From Planctomycetota bacterium (lineage in GTDB: Bacteria; Planctomycetota; Phycisphaerae; Sedimentisphaerales; Anaerobacaceae): 60,568 nucleotides of DNA. A program made the position numbers and the translations under genes. Under the pieces are notes generated by a model, which made no database searches, was not told the DNA's origin, and was given only the letters and a program-made list of their open reading frames with translations. Shown piece after piece: positions 34,776 to 43,697 of this stretch. The stretch covers positions 5,921 through 66,488 of the forward strand of contig JAMCWO010000307.1 in assembly GCA_023481165.1 (NCBI GenBank). The letters are read 5' to 3'. Numbering within the stretch: the stretch's first letter is position 1; each line of letters begins with the position of its first letter.

Positions 34776-34815
34776 GGCACGGGCCGCGGCCGAGAGTCCG
34801 CAGCCCGTGCTCTTC
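34776..34815 (+). terminator. Terminator after the pyruvyltransferase gene
   Basis: GGCACGGGC (34776-34784) pairs with GCCCGTGC (34803-34810), followed by TCTTCC. The hairpin follows directly on the stop codon. The U-tract is weak. Confidence 0.5.
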
Positions 34816-35429
34816 CAAGGTAAGGGGGGCCTACAGATCCGTTGTTTCTGGGACGCCGGCGGATTCCGCTCAGGACGTCAGAAGTCTGGTGCCGGAAGGA
34901 GAGAACTTCAAGCACCCCCCAGATGAAATCAACTCCCATAGGCGATTCACAACAGTAAGTCTACTCGATTGGCGAGAAAATGTCAATGAAATTGCCCGCC
35001 GCAGGCCGGTGCGCCGCCGCCCGGTCCCACGATGCCGTCGGTGTGCTCCCGGCGCCCATCTTTATCGGAATCACCACCCTTTCTTCCAGAGCGATTGCGA
35101 GATTTTTTTCAGGGGGAGCTCTCGTCGCAAGAGCCAGTTCAGGTCCGAGAACCGCAGGGCCCCGGCAGAAAGTCCCGGGATAGACGAGGCAGGGTGCGCC
35201 ATTCGCGCCGGTCATGGGCCGAACGCGGCGTGAGCCGGCGGGGCATGGGATGTCCACCTTCCCTACCACCTTCATAGGAACAAGGCGGTCCGGACGACAG
35301 TAGGGACGTCGGACCGTGGCAAAGGTCTTCTGGCGGCCGCCACGTGCCGGCATTACAGTAGAGGATGGAATCATGGTCTGGCCGCAGACTAGCCGTGAAA
35401 GGGAAGGTCCTTTGGTGGTGAGGAGAAAG
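34816..35429. other. Intergenic region before the GH30-like gene
   Basis: About 610 bp without a supported gene. A GC hairpin CGGTCCG (35286-35292) / CGGACCG (35310-35316) lies about 115 bp before the ATG and may belong to the leader. No clear -10/-35 pair was found. Confidence 0.5.
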
Positions 35430-37664
35430 ATGAAAGCCCCTGTTCGTTATGAGAGTCTGTGCGTAATTCTGGCCGCGGCAGCAATGGGGACGGGGGGAGC
35501 GGTCGCCTCCGCCGCCGTGAACGTCACGCTGGACCCGCCCGTGCAGTACCAGACGATTCGAGGTTGGGGCGCTGCATCTTGGACTCCGCCCTGGCTTTGC
35601 TCTTCGCTGCGGGAGGCCGGGATCCGCGAGGTCGTCAATGAACTGGGCCTCACGCGGCTGCGCTTGGAGATTCCCGCCGGCAACAGCAGCGAGGGGACGG
35701 GCTGGGAGCAATCCAACGACGATGGGGACCCCCTGAACATCCACGGGCCCGCTTTCCATACGGCCGCCGTGGACCGGCGGGTCACCGAGGTGGTGCTTCC
35801 TTTCAGGCAGGCCGTCGAAGCGAACGGCGAGCCGTTCAACCTCTATGTGAGCCCATCGTTCTTCAACAGCGGCAGTACCGGCGCTGCGCCGAGCTGGCTG
35901 CAGAACAGTCCCGGCGAATACGCCGAGTTCGCCCTGGCCTTTCTGCTGTATCTGCGGGACACCTACGGGATCGAGGCGGACTATTATTGCATTTTGAACG
36001 AGGCCGGGAACGACAACTCCTTCAACGCCGCGGTGGTGGCCCAGATGATCAAGACGCTGGGGCCGCGTCTGCAGGCCGCGGGCCTGTCCACCCGGATCCA
36101 GTTTCCCGAATCCGTGAACGCTCAGACCGCCTGGAGCAGTTATATCCAGCAGGTGCAGAACAACGACGACGTGTGGCCGTACATCGGTTGCCTGAGCTAT
36201 CACCTGTACGGGACCAACGACCCGTACCGCAGCCAGATCGGCAATCTGGGTGCATCGCTGGGTCTGCCGACCGCGCAAACCGAGTTCATGGACCTGACCA
36301 TGAATCACCTGTATGACGACCTGACGCTCGGGCGTGTCTCGTACTGGGAGATTTACGGGCTGACCCAATGTATTCAATGGAACCCGAGCAACACCTCGTT
36401 CAGCCGCATCCGCCAGTACTGGAGTTTCCGGCAGGTGATGCACTTCGTCCGTCCCGGCGCGGTCCGCATCGGGGCCGCCTCCAGCGACGCCCACCTGCGC
36501 ATCTTGGCCTTTGCGCGCGACGGCCGGATCACCGTGGTGCTGATCAACGGTTCCGGCGCGCGGGCGGTCAATATCGGCAACCTGCCGGTAGGGACCTACG
36601 GCGTTTGTCAATCCGTGGGCGGCGGCGTCTACGAAGAACTGGGGGTGCAGGTCACCGCGGCCCCGCGCGGCAACACCGCCATGGGCACACTCGCCGTCAC
36701 CGTGCCCGCCAACGCCGTCATGACGGTGTACGCCTATCCCGGCGCGAATCAGCCGCCCATCGTGACCGACTTCAAGGCCACGCCGGATTTCGTGACCCTG
36801 CCGGGGTCGGGCCGCTCCGGGCCCGCGACGACCCTGTCCGCCTCGGCTACAGACCCCGAGCGTGACCCGCTGGCATATCGGTGGTCCGTCACGAGCCAGC
36901 CCGCCGGAGCCGAGGTACAGCTCACGAATCCCGATTCCGCCACGACCGCCGCGACCGGACTGACCGTGGCGGGCGCGTATGTCTTTACCGTCGCGGTCAG
37001 CGACAGCACCCACGCGGTGGAGCGCAACGTCCTGCTGAACGTCCATGCGGGGAACGAGCCGCCGATCCCCCTCGACGTCCACAACCGCGCGCCGGTGACT
37101 GTGACCTTGCCGGCCAGCAGTACCGTCCTGCGGTCTGCGGGTCTTGACCTGGAGAACGATCCGCTGACCTATCGGTGGACCATCTTGAGCCAGCCAACGG
37201 GCGCCGCCGCCTTGCTGGCCAGTCCCGCCACGGCCAAGTGCCAGGTCACCAATTTGACCATCGCGGGAGACTACATCTTCCAAATCGAGGTAAGCGATCC
37301 GACCCACACCGTCGCGGCGAAGCTGCCCGTGACGGTCTATCCGCCCAACCCGTCGGCGCCGACCATCGCCAACGCGCTGGCTTCCCCCGCCACGCTTACG
37401 CTTCCCGTGGAGACGACCCGGCTGTCCGCAACCACCAGCGACGCGGACGGCGACCCCTTGAGCCACTGGTGGTCGGTCAAGAGCAAACTCGCCGGCGCTG
37501 CGCCGGCGTTTTCCGCGCAGGGCTCCCCCAGCACCACGGTCACAGGCCTGACGGTGCCGGGCACCTACGTCTTCACCCTGACGGTCGTGGACCGGACGAA
37601 AGTGGCCAAGCAGGACGTTACGGTGACCGTCCTGGACGCGGGGACAAGCAGAACCGGAGAATAA
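35430..37664 (+). CDS. Exported GH30-like glycoside hydrolase with Ig/PKD-type repeats
   Basis: 744 residues. Signal peptide at 1-29 (ending ASAA). Residues 30-430 form a (beta/alpha)8 barrel plus a beta-sandwich in GH30 style: YQTIRGWGAASWTPPW at the start, YYCILNEAGND (acid/base Glu after Asn) and PTAQTEFMD (nucleophile Glu). Three Ig-like repeats of about 95 residues follow (each with LSA/RSA..D.E.DPL.YRW and a final YVFTV/YIFQIEV strand), PKD-like carbohydrate-binding or spacer modules. It is probably secreted and cleaves a glucuronoxylan or beta-1,6-type glycan; specificity is not inferable. AGGAGAAAG precedes ATG 35430. Confidence 0.85.
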   Translation: MKAPVRYESLCVILAAAAMGTGGAVASAAVNVTLDPPVQYQTIRGWGAASWTPPWLCSSLREAGIREVVNELGLTRLRLEIPAGNSSEGTGWEQSNDDGDPLNIHGPAFHTAAVDRRVTEVVLPFRQAVEANGEPFNLYVSPSFFNSGSTGAAPSWLQNSPGEYAEFALAFLLYLRDTYGIEADYYCILNEAGNDNSFNAAVVAQMIKTLGPRLQAAGLSTRIQFPESVNAQTAWSSYIQQVQNNDDVWPYIGCLSYHLYGTNDPYRSQIGNLGASLGLPTAQTEFMDLTMNHLYDDLTLGRVSYWEIYGLTQCIQWNPSNTSFSRIRQYWSFRQVMHFVRPGAVRIGAASSDAHLRILAFARDGRITVVLINGSGARAVNIGNLPVGTYGVCQSVGGGVYEELGVQVTAAPRGNTAMGTLAVTVPANAVMTVYAYPGANQPPIVTDFKATPDFVTLPGSGRSGPATTLSASATDPERDPLAYRWSVTSQPAGAEVQLTNPDSATTAATGLTVAGAYVFTVAVSDSTHAVERNVLLNVHAGNEPPIPLDVHNRAPVTVTLPASSTVLRSAGLDLENDPLTYRWTILSQPTGAAALLASPATAKCQVTNLTIAGDYIFQIEVSDPTHTVAAKLPVTVYPPNPSAPTIANALASPATLTLPVETTRLSATTSDADGDPLSHWWSVKSKLAGAAPAFSAQGSPSTTVTGLTVPGTYVFTLTVVDRTKVAKQDVTVTVLDAGTSRTGE

Positions 37665-37754
37665 GGTCCGGCCGCTGGACCACCAGTTCGAGGGCATGGT
37701 CCTTGGGGACGACGAGACAGGCAGGGTGTATGTCCATCTGCGTTTCAGTTAGCC

Positions 37755-37784
37755 TTGACCGGCGGCCCAAGACGTGCATAGAAT
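37755..37784 (+). promoter_or_regulatory. Promoter of the Gfo/Idh oxidoreductase
   Basis: TTGACC (37755-37760), 18 bp, TAGAAT (37779-37784). ATG 37831 follows GGAGGATTTC. Confidence 0.55.
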
Positions 37785-37830
37785 CCCTCTCGTGACGAAG
37801 AAGTTGATAAAGCCGTCGAAGGAGGATTTC

Positions 37831-39075
37831 ATGTCTACCCGTCGTGAGTTTGTCGGCAGCGTGCTGGCCGGGGCAGCGGCCCTGACCGTCAGCGGAGCAT
37901 TCCCCTCCCGCCGTGTGCTGGGGGCCAACGAGCGCATTCGCGTGGGCCTGATCGGCGCGGGCGGCCGGGGCCAGGAGATCTTCAAATCGGCCCTGCAATG
38001 TCCCGGTACGGAAGCCGCCGCCGTGGCGGATGTCTATACCCGCCGCCTGGAGGAAGTGAAGAAATACGCGCCCCAGGTCAAGACCTACCAGGACTTCCGC
38101 AAACTGCTGGATGACCGGAGCATCGACGCCGTGCTGATCGCGACGCCCCAGCACCAGCACGTGCTGAACTTCGTCCCGGCGCTCCAGGCGGGCAAGGACG
38201 TGTACCAGGAAAAGACGATGGCCTTCAATCCGGACCACGCCAAGCGAATGCGCAAGGCCTTCCAGGGCTCGGGCCGGGTGGTCCAGATCGGCATTCAATC
38301 CACCAGCAGCGACGCCGTCGCGCGGGCGAAGGAGCACCTCACGCCCGACAAAATGGGGACGATCACCGCGATCCATACGCACCACTATCGCAACGCCCCC
38401 TACGGCGGCTGGAAGCGGGCGGTCCCCGCCGACTGTGATGAGCAGCACGTCGATTGGCTGCTCTTCCAGGGCGAGGCCAAGAAATACCCCTTCGATCCCA
38501 ACCGCGTCATCAACTGGCGCTTCTACTGGGACTACGCCGGCGGCAATGTGTACGAGAACATGGTCCACCAGGTGGGCTTCTGGTACAAGCTGCTGGGCCT
38601 CAAGATCCCCGCGCGTGTCACGATGACCGGCGCCAACTACTTGTCGCCGGAAATGCAGGTCCCCGATACAATGGATGTCTCCATGAGTCAGCCGGAGAAC
38701 CTCTTGTTCACCTGGAACTCCATGTTCGGCAACCGCTACTTCGGTGAAGGCGATGACCTGGTCCTCGGCAATAAGGGCACGGTCCTCCGCGACGACCACG
38801 ACCAGGTCCGCTACGAGCCCCAGAACAGGCCCCGCGGCGCCACACCCGCGGCGCCGGCCGGCCCCGGCGGCAAGAAGAGTGCGGACATTGTCGCCGGCGG
38901 CGACGCAACAGTGGCGCACCTGCAGAACTTCTTCGATTGCCTGCGGACGCGCCGGGACCCGAATTGTCCCTTCGAGATCGGCTTCCGCTCCGCGATCGCC
39001 TGCTACATGGCGATTACGTCCTATCGCCAGAACCGAACCGTCCGCTGGGATGAGAAAACCGAAGAGGTTGTCTGA
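37831..39075 (+). CDS. TAT-exported Gfo/Idh/MocA-family oxidoreductase
   Basis: 414 residues. A twin-arginine signal (MSTRREFVGSVLAGAAALTV) ends near residue 30. The Rossmann domain opens RVGLIGAGGRG, with DVYTRRLEE and AVLIATPQHQHV, and the family EKTMAF replaces the usual EKP motif. The C-terminal domain has WRFYWDYAGGNVYENMVHQ. Many such exported dehydrogenases occur in planctomycetes and act on sugars in the periplasm, carrying tightly bound NAD(P). The substrate is unknown. It is next to glycoside hydrolase genes, consistent with glycan use. Confidence 0.9.
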   Translation: MSTRREFVGSVLAGAAALTVSGAFPSRRVLGANERIRVGLIGAGGRGQEIFKSALQCPGTEAAAVADVYTRRLEEVKKYAPQVKTYQDFRKLLDDRSIDAVLIATPQHQHVLNFVPALQAGKDVYQEKTMAFNPDHAKRMRKAFQGSGRVVQIGIQSTSSDAVARAKEHLTPDKMGTITAIHTHHYRNAPYGGWKRAVPADCDEQHVDWLLFQGEAKKYPFDPNRVINWRFYWDYAGGNVYENMVHQVGFWYKLLGLKIPARVTMTGANYLSPEMQVPDTMDVSMSQPENLLFTWNSMFGNRYFGEGDDLVLGNKGTVLRDDHDQVRYEPQNRPRGATPAAPAGPGGKKSADIVAGGDATVAHLQNFFDCLRTRRDPNCPFEIGFRSAIACYMAITSYRQNRTVRWDEKTEEVV

Positions 39076-39164
39076 GCCCCGGTTGCTCTGCCGGCGTCCC
39101 GAAGCCTCGATCCGGATTCTCCTACCCGCCTGAAGGTGGCACTCCCAACAGGGGCTCCGAACGG

Positions 39165-40346
39165 TCAGGGCTTCTCAGGGGCGTTCTTCACGTCCCAGAG
39201 CATGGCGTCGGGCCAATGGTTCTCGGCCAGGAAAGTCCAGTATTCCCTTTGGCTCTTCAGAAAGTAGCCGAGGAAGGCCACGCTGTAGGAGTTGAGGATC
39301 TGGTAGGTCGGCTCCATCGAGGTGTACTCGAAGGGCTCGTTCGTGTCGCGGCGCTTGCCGCTGCCGATGCCGTCGCCGAAGTTCTTGTTGATTTTGAAGA
39401 CGTCGGTGAAGGAGTAATGGCCGCCATTCTTCAACTCCAGCAGGAACGAGGGGCCGGTGTGCGCGGCGTGGTTGCTGCGGATCAGGCCGTTGCCGAGGGT
39501 GCCGAGCGTGCGGTCCTCCGTGCCCAGCATCCGTAGCGAAGGAACCGTGAGGTTCGTGTGGATGGGCGGTGCGCCGGATAGCGCGACCACCGCTTTGAAA
39601 CGCGGCTCGCGATCGGCGGCCCAGTGGGCGGTGAAGGAGCCGTAGGACATGCCCGCGATGGCGGCATGGCCCGTGTCGATATGGCCGGCGAAACGCGGGT
39701 CCCCGCCCTGGTCCCAGCGGATCATCTGGTCGAGCAGGAAGACCACGTCGAGCGGCCGGTCGGTAGCGGAGCGGAGCCGCTCGCCGGACTGAAAGGGGAT
39801 GACTTTGCCGTCGATGATCGTCCAGCGGGCGTTGCCGGTGTGGTCGGCGGAGACGATGATGTAGCCGTGGCTGGCAAGATAGTCGCACCAGAAGGTGTTC
39901 TGATGGCGCGAGCCACCGTTGCCGTGCGAGAAGACCACCAGCGGGAACCGGCCCTCGCGCACCGGGGCGTTGCGATGCGCTTCGTTCCAGTAGAGCTTGT
40001 CCACCTCGGCGGCATTCATCTTGTAGGTCTTGACGATCAGCTCGTCGATCTCGGGCGTGACGCCGCCGGGGATGAAGTCGGAGTACTTGTTCTTGGGCAT
40101 GTGCTTCGCTTCGTCCGTCGCGGGGTACCAGATCTCCGTGACGAGCGTCCGCCGCTGCTTCGTGAAGTTGTCCGTGCGGCCGGAATCGACGAATACTGTG
40201 GTCGTCACGCCCACCGGGAACGGCCCCGCCGCCAGCGGGTCCGGCGGCTTCGTACCGGCGGTCTCGCCTGCCATCCCAACCGGCGCGAGGAGCGCAACGA
40301 GCCCCAACAGCAACGTTACCGACGTGATCATGCGCAGATGCATCAT
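39165..40346 (-). CDS. Exported alpha/beta hydrolase (PAF-acetylhydrolase/dienelactone-hydrolase-like)
   Basis: 393 residues with a signal peptide (about 1-26, ending GMAG). The alpha/beta-hydrolase core shows LVVFSHGNGGSR (oxyanion region), the GMSYGSF nucleophile elbow and GHYSFTD with the likely catalytic His. A helical lid segment of about 40 residues lies between strands. GGAGG precedes ATG 40346; ATG 40343 is equivalent. Substrate and pathway are unknown. It converges with the Gfo/Idh gene. Confidence 0.85.
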   Translation of the reverse strand: MMHLRMITSVTLLLGLVALLAPVGMAGETAGTKPPDPLAAGPFPVGVTTTVFVDSGRTDNFTKQRRTLVTEIWYPATDEAKHMPKNKYSDFIPGGVTPEIDELIVKTYKMNAAEVDKLYWNEAHRNAPVREGRFPLVVFSHGNGGSRHQNTFWCDYLASHGYIIVSADHTGNARWTIIDGKVIPFQSGERLRSATDRPLDVVFLLDQMIRWDQGGDPRFAGHIDTGHAAIAGMSYGSFTAHWAADREPRFKAVVALSGAPPIHTNLTVPSLRMLGTEDRTLGTLGNGLIRSNHAAHTGPSFLLELKNGGHYSFTDVFKINKNFGDGIGSGKRRDTNEPFEYTSMEPTYQILNSYSVAFLGYFLKSQREYWTFLAENHWPDAMLWDVKNAPEKP

Positions 40347-40455
40347 CTTATCCTCCGAGTTACTACCAGCATTATGGTTGAAGCAACCGCGCGAGGCAAG
40401 GGGAAAGAGGCGACAAGTAAGAGCCCGGCCGGGCCGGGCAAAGGCGAAGAACTCC

Positions 40456-40476
40456 AACCGCGAAATACGCGAACCA
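40456..40476. repeat. 21-bp inverted repeat, left arm
   Basis: AACCGCGAAATACGCG.. is the exact inverse complement of 41624-41644. Together the arms enclose the orphan gene 40647-41513. No target-site duplication was identified. Confidence 0.6.
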
Positions 40477-40646
40477 CGCGAAAAATGATTGAAGAGGTAG
40501 CTCTCCCTCTGCATTTCGTGTTGGAGCCTTCCTCCTCGGAACGGCCGTGTAGAAGGAGTACCGGGCGACGTATCGCGACTGCTCTACCAGCCAGGCTTGC
40601 CTTCGCACTGCTACTTGTCAGAATCTTGTTTTCTTGCGCAAATTTA

Positions 40647-41513
40647 TCAGGCTGGTATCTTGCTAAGTTGTTGCAGGGTCGCACTTTGATACCGCAGAAC
40701 GGCCGTGGTGATTCTACGGCCCTTTGAGGTCAGACGGTAGTGATGCGTGCCCGTGATCTTGCGGACCAGACCGTGGGCGCGCAAGAGCCGCAGTAGACGC
40801 GTGACCCGGGCTAAAGCTTTGGCCGAACCAAACATCACGTCCGTGGCCCATTCACTTTCCGTCCTCGACCAGTAATACTCGGTCCGGAACCCCTGGAGGA
40901 TGTCCTTCTGGAGGGGATGAACCTGCTCCGCCAAGGACCGCAAGAAGGCGGGCCAACGGAACCGACGCAGTTGCTCCATGAGCCTTTGACTGGCCGCGAC
41001 GTCTTCCAGCCACGTAAAACAGTTGTCCCGCTGGCGATAGCCCAGCCCTTGTTTATCCATCTGCCGCGCCAGCCAAGAACGGCCGTTGAAACAGACTTCC
41101 ATCGTGAAAGGAAACCAAGTCTGCAAGCGGGCGTGCATCAGGCCGAAGTCCTGGTGCATCCAGTAGTGGTACAGATGCACGCATTTCCGCGGCGCCAGCA
41201 CCAGCGAGATCATCTTGGTCGCACGGTCCGGTCGCACCTGGTAGGCCAGACACGGCTCGACACAACTGAACACGCATACGAGCCCTTCTTTCACTTGGTC
41301 CCGACGGGCGATGTTCTGGGCCTCCTGATATTTATCCAGAGCCGAGGAGAACAGGTACTGCACCGGTCGATCCAACCGCCGGGCCGCTGGTTCGGAGGCC
41401 TGTCGGACTTGGAGGCAGGTCCGCTCGACAAAGGCACCAAAATCCTTCAACCACACGCCCACGTGGGACAGATCGCTCATCATGCCTCCCACATTGGCCA
41501 GGATGCGTTGCAT
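40647..41513 (-). CDS. Uncharacterised family protein, possibly a mobile or multi-copy gene
   Basis: 288 residues, not assignable to a named function. The sequence is aromatic- and Arg-rich, with patches I have seen repeatedly in planctomycete and other metagenomic hypothetical proteins: YLFSSALDKYQEAQNIARRD, CVFSCVEPCLAY, YHYWMHQDFGLMHARLQTWFPF and SWLARQMDKQGLGY. The last 60 residues look like a winged helix (RVTRLLRLLRAHGLVRKITGTHHYRL). I know of no catalytic motif. ATG 41513 is chosen; GTG 41528 or ATG 41483 are alternatives. It is flanked by an exact 21-bp inverted repeat at 40456 and 41624, compatible with a small mobile unit, although similar filler phrases occur elsewhere. Confidence 0.55.
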   Translation of the reverse strand: MQRILANVGGMMSDLSHVGVWLKDFGAFVERTCLQVRQASEPAARRLDRPVQYLFSSALDKYQEAQNIARRDQVKEGLVCVFSCVEPCLAYQVRPDRATKMISLVLAPRKCVHLYHYWMHQDFGLMHARLQTWFPFTMEVCFNGRSWLARQMDKQGLGYRQRDNCFTWLEDVAASQRLMEQLRRFRWPAFLRSLAEQVHPLQKDILQGFRTEYYWSRTESEWATDVMFGSAKALARVTRLLRLLRAHGLVRKITGTHHYRLTSKGRRITTAVLRYQSATLQQLSKIPA

Positions 41514-41623
41514 GCCTCGAAGGCGCACGCGATCCCAGCCGCTGAGAACCCCCGTGAGCGAAAGGACGCATAGCAGAGCGCCAGCCTCATCTCTCTTTGG
41601 TTGCGGCCGAAGGCCGCGCTGGG

Positions 41624-41644
41624 TGGTTCGCGTATTTCGCGGTT
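41624..41644. repeat. 21-bp inverted repeat, right arm
   Basis: TGGTTCGCGTATTTCGCG.., exact inverse complement of 40456-40476. It lies 110 bp after the start of the orphan gene and 52 bp past the end of the ClpN fusion gene. Confidence 0.6.
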
Positions 41645-41696
41645 TGATTCTTCTCTTCTTCCGGTTTTGATATCCTCCGGACCCCTCGGGGTGGCG

Positions 41697-43664
41697 TCAA
41701 GGGCCCGGCGCGGCGTAGAAAGACCGCAGCAGATGGTCGACCTTCTCGGCGAGGTTGTCCAGCCTTTGATGGTCCTCGGGTTTGAGGAACTCCAGCCGTT
41801 TCGCGAAATCCAGCAGGTAACGCAACTCCCGGAGGGAGCCGAAAGCGGCGTTGAGGAACCACCTTGCTTCGGCAGGAATCGGTCGGCTGTGGGCCTCCGC
41901 AATGTGAGGCGGGATGGACAGGGCCAGCTCCCGCAGGCGCGAAGTCACGGTGGGGATCGGCACCGGCGGGAACGTGGCTGTCACGGCGTAGATCTGCCGG
42001 GCCAATTCATCCGCTTCCCGCCAGACCGGCAGGTCTTTGTAGCTCGTCACGCGCGGTAGTTCCTCGCTGCTCTCATCCTCGATGGTAGAGGCTTCCCGTG
42101 ATTCGACCGCCTCCGGTGGCCGAGCGGTGTCTTGGATGCCGGCCCCCAGCAGATTGAGGACCTCTTGCCGGACGTCAGTCAACTGCAGACCCAGATTCAT
42201 CAACACCTGGGCGGCGATCCCATCCCTCTCCCGCAGCAGGCCCAGCAGGATATGCTCGGTGCCCACATAGTTGTGGTTCAGGGCCCGGGCCTCCTCGATG
42301 GCGTACTCGATGACGTGTTTCGCCCGCGGCGTCTGCGGCAGCTTGCCTGCCGTGACCATCTCCGAGCCGCTCTGGACCAGCTTCTCCACCTCAGCGCGCA
42401 GTGCGGCGAGGTCCACGCCCAGGTTCTTCATCACCGTCGCCCCGGTCGCGCTGCCTTCCAGCACCAGGCCCAGTAGGATGTGCTCGGTCCCGATATACTC
42501 GTGATTGAAACGCCGCGCTTCCTGATTGGCCAGGGCCATCACCTTTCGCGCCCGGTCCGTAAAACGCTCGTACATAGGATCGTCTCCGCCTGTACCTATC
42601 CACTTTCCCGCCCGGCTCCAGAAACGCCCGAACAGGGAACGTCCCCTGCCTCTCTTTGCCGGCTGCCGCACGCCGCTCTGGGCGAGTCTTGTTTCGACGC
42701 TATAACGCGGACGCGGCTCATCGTTGCAGCCACCGGCGCGCAGCTCCAGCACTTTCGCGCGGACGGTGTCGAGTTGGGGCCCCAGGCTCGTGAGGGCTTG
42801 CGCCGCGGTGGACTGGGGGTCCTGGATCAGACCGATCAAAAGATGCCCGGTGTCGACAAAGGGGCAATCCTGGCCGTAGGCGTCTTCCGCCGCCCGCCAG
42901 ATCGCTTCTTTGACCGGGTGGCTTGGCGCGGGCCCGCCGGGCGGGGCCGTGGCCGGCGCGCTCGGGACGAGCTTCTCCACGGCTGGCCGCAGTTTCTGGG
43001 TATCCACGCCCAGGCTTCTGAGCGCGACCACGGCGAGCCCGTTGCTGTCCTCGACCAGGCTCAGCAGGACGTGCTCGGTCCGGATGTGCTCCTGCTGGGA
43101 TTGCTGCGCCTCCCGGCGCGCCGACACCATCACCCCCAGGGCGCGATCCCCCAGCCGCACGGGCATTTCGATCCAGGGCATATCCGGGCCCATGCCTGCC
43201 AAGGGCACGCCGCTGTTCTGTCCGCTGCCGGCCCCGAGCAGGTTAAGGACTTCCTGGCGGACGTCCTCCAGCTTCAGACCAAGGTTCATTAGCATCTGGG
43301 CCGCGATCCCCTCGGTCTCCCGCAGCAGGCCCAGCAGGAGGTGCTCGGTACCGACATAATTGTGGCCCAGGGCACGGGCCTCTTCGATGGCATATATGAT
43401 GACCTGTTTGGCACGCGGCGTCTGCGGTAGTTTGCCCATCGTGACCATGTTCGGGCCACTCTTGACACGCTTTTCCACTTCCAGACGGAGCTTCTTGATG
43501 TCCACACCCATGGTCTTCAGGACCGTCGCGCCGACCCCGCTGCCTTCCTTTACCAAGCCCAGCAGGATGTGCTCGGTCCCGATGTACTCATGGTTGTAGC
43601 GCTGGGCTTCCTGGTTGGCCAGCGCCATCACCTTGCGAGCCCGATCTGTAAAGCGCTCGAACAT
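41697..43664 (-). CDS. Triple ClpC-type N-domain protein fused to a four-helix-bundle (23S rRNA IVS-like) domain
   Basis: 655 residues. Residues 1-146 form a double Clp repeat (MFERFTDRARKVMALANQEA.. GTEHILLGLV.. TEHLLLGLLRE). Residues 170-311 hold a diverged second double repeat. Residues 364-509 hold a third that is nearly identical to the first. No AAA modules follow, so this is not an unfoldase; it could bind ClpC substrates or adaptors. From about residue 537 (RVTSYKDLPVWREADELARQ onward) the C-terminus looks like the four-helix-bundle protein family encoded in 23S rRNA intervening sequences (TIGR02436-like). An internal ATG at 42575 has GGAG at proper spacing, as at the main start, so a 292-residue short form is possible. 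It is the last gene of the Ycf46-DUF1257-PilT operon. Confidence 0.8.
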   Translation of the reverse strand: MFERFTDRARKVMALANQEAQRYNHEYIGTEHILLGLVKEGSGVGATVLKTMGVDIKKLRLEVEKRVKSGPNMVTMGKLPQTPRAKQVIIYAIEEARALGHNYVGTEHLLLGLLRETEGIAAQMLMNLGLKLEDVRQEVLNLLGAGSGQNSGVPLAGMGPDMPWIEMPVRLGDRALGVMVSARREAQQSQQEHIRTEHVLLSLVEDSNGLAVVALRSLGVDTQKLRPAVEKLVPSAPATAPPGGPAPSHPVKEAIWRAAEDAYGQDCPFVDTGHLLIGLIQDPQSTAAQALTSLGPQLDTVRAKVLELRAGGCNDEPRPRYSVETRLAQSGVRQPAKRGRGRSLFGRFWSRAGKWIGTGGDDPMYERFTDRARKVMALANQEARRFNHEYIGTEHILLGLVLEGSATGATVMKNLGVDLAALRAEVEKLVQSGSEMVTAGKLPQTPRAKHVIEYAIEEARALNHNYVGTEHILLGLLRERDGIAAQVLMNLGLQLTDVRQEVLNLLGAGIQDTARPPEAVESREASTIEDESSEELPRVTSYKDLPVWREADELARQIYAVTATFPPVPIPTVTSRLRELALSIPPHIAEAHSRPIPAEARWFLNAAFGSLRELRYLLDFAKRLEFLKPEDHQRLDNLAEKVDHLLRSFYAAPGP

Positions 43665-43697
43665 GGCACTGTCTCCGCTGGGGCGCAGCAGCCGCGC

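Noticed and set aside
35139-37697. 852-codon minus-strand ORF opposite the GH30-like gene
   Set aside because: It is shadow reading of a GC-rich gene: the plus-strand protein has a signal peptide, catalytic motifs and repeats, and the minus frame has none.
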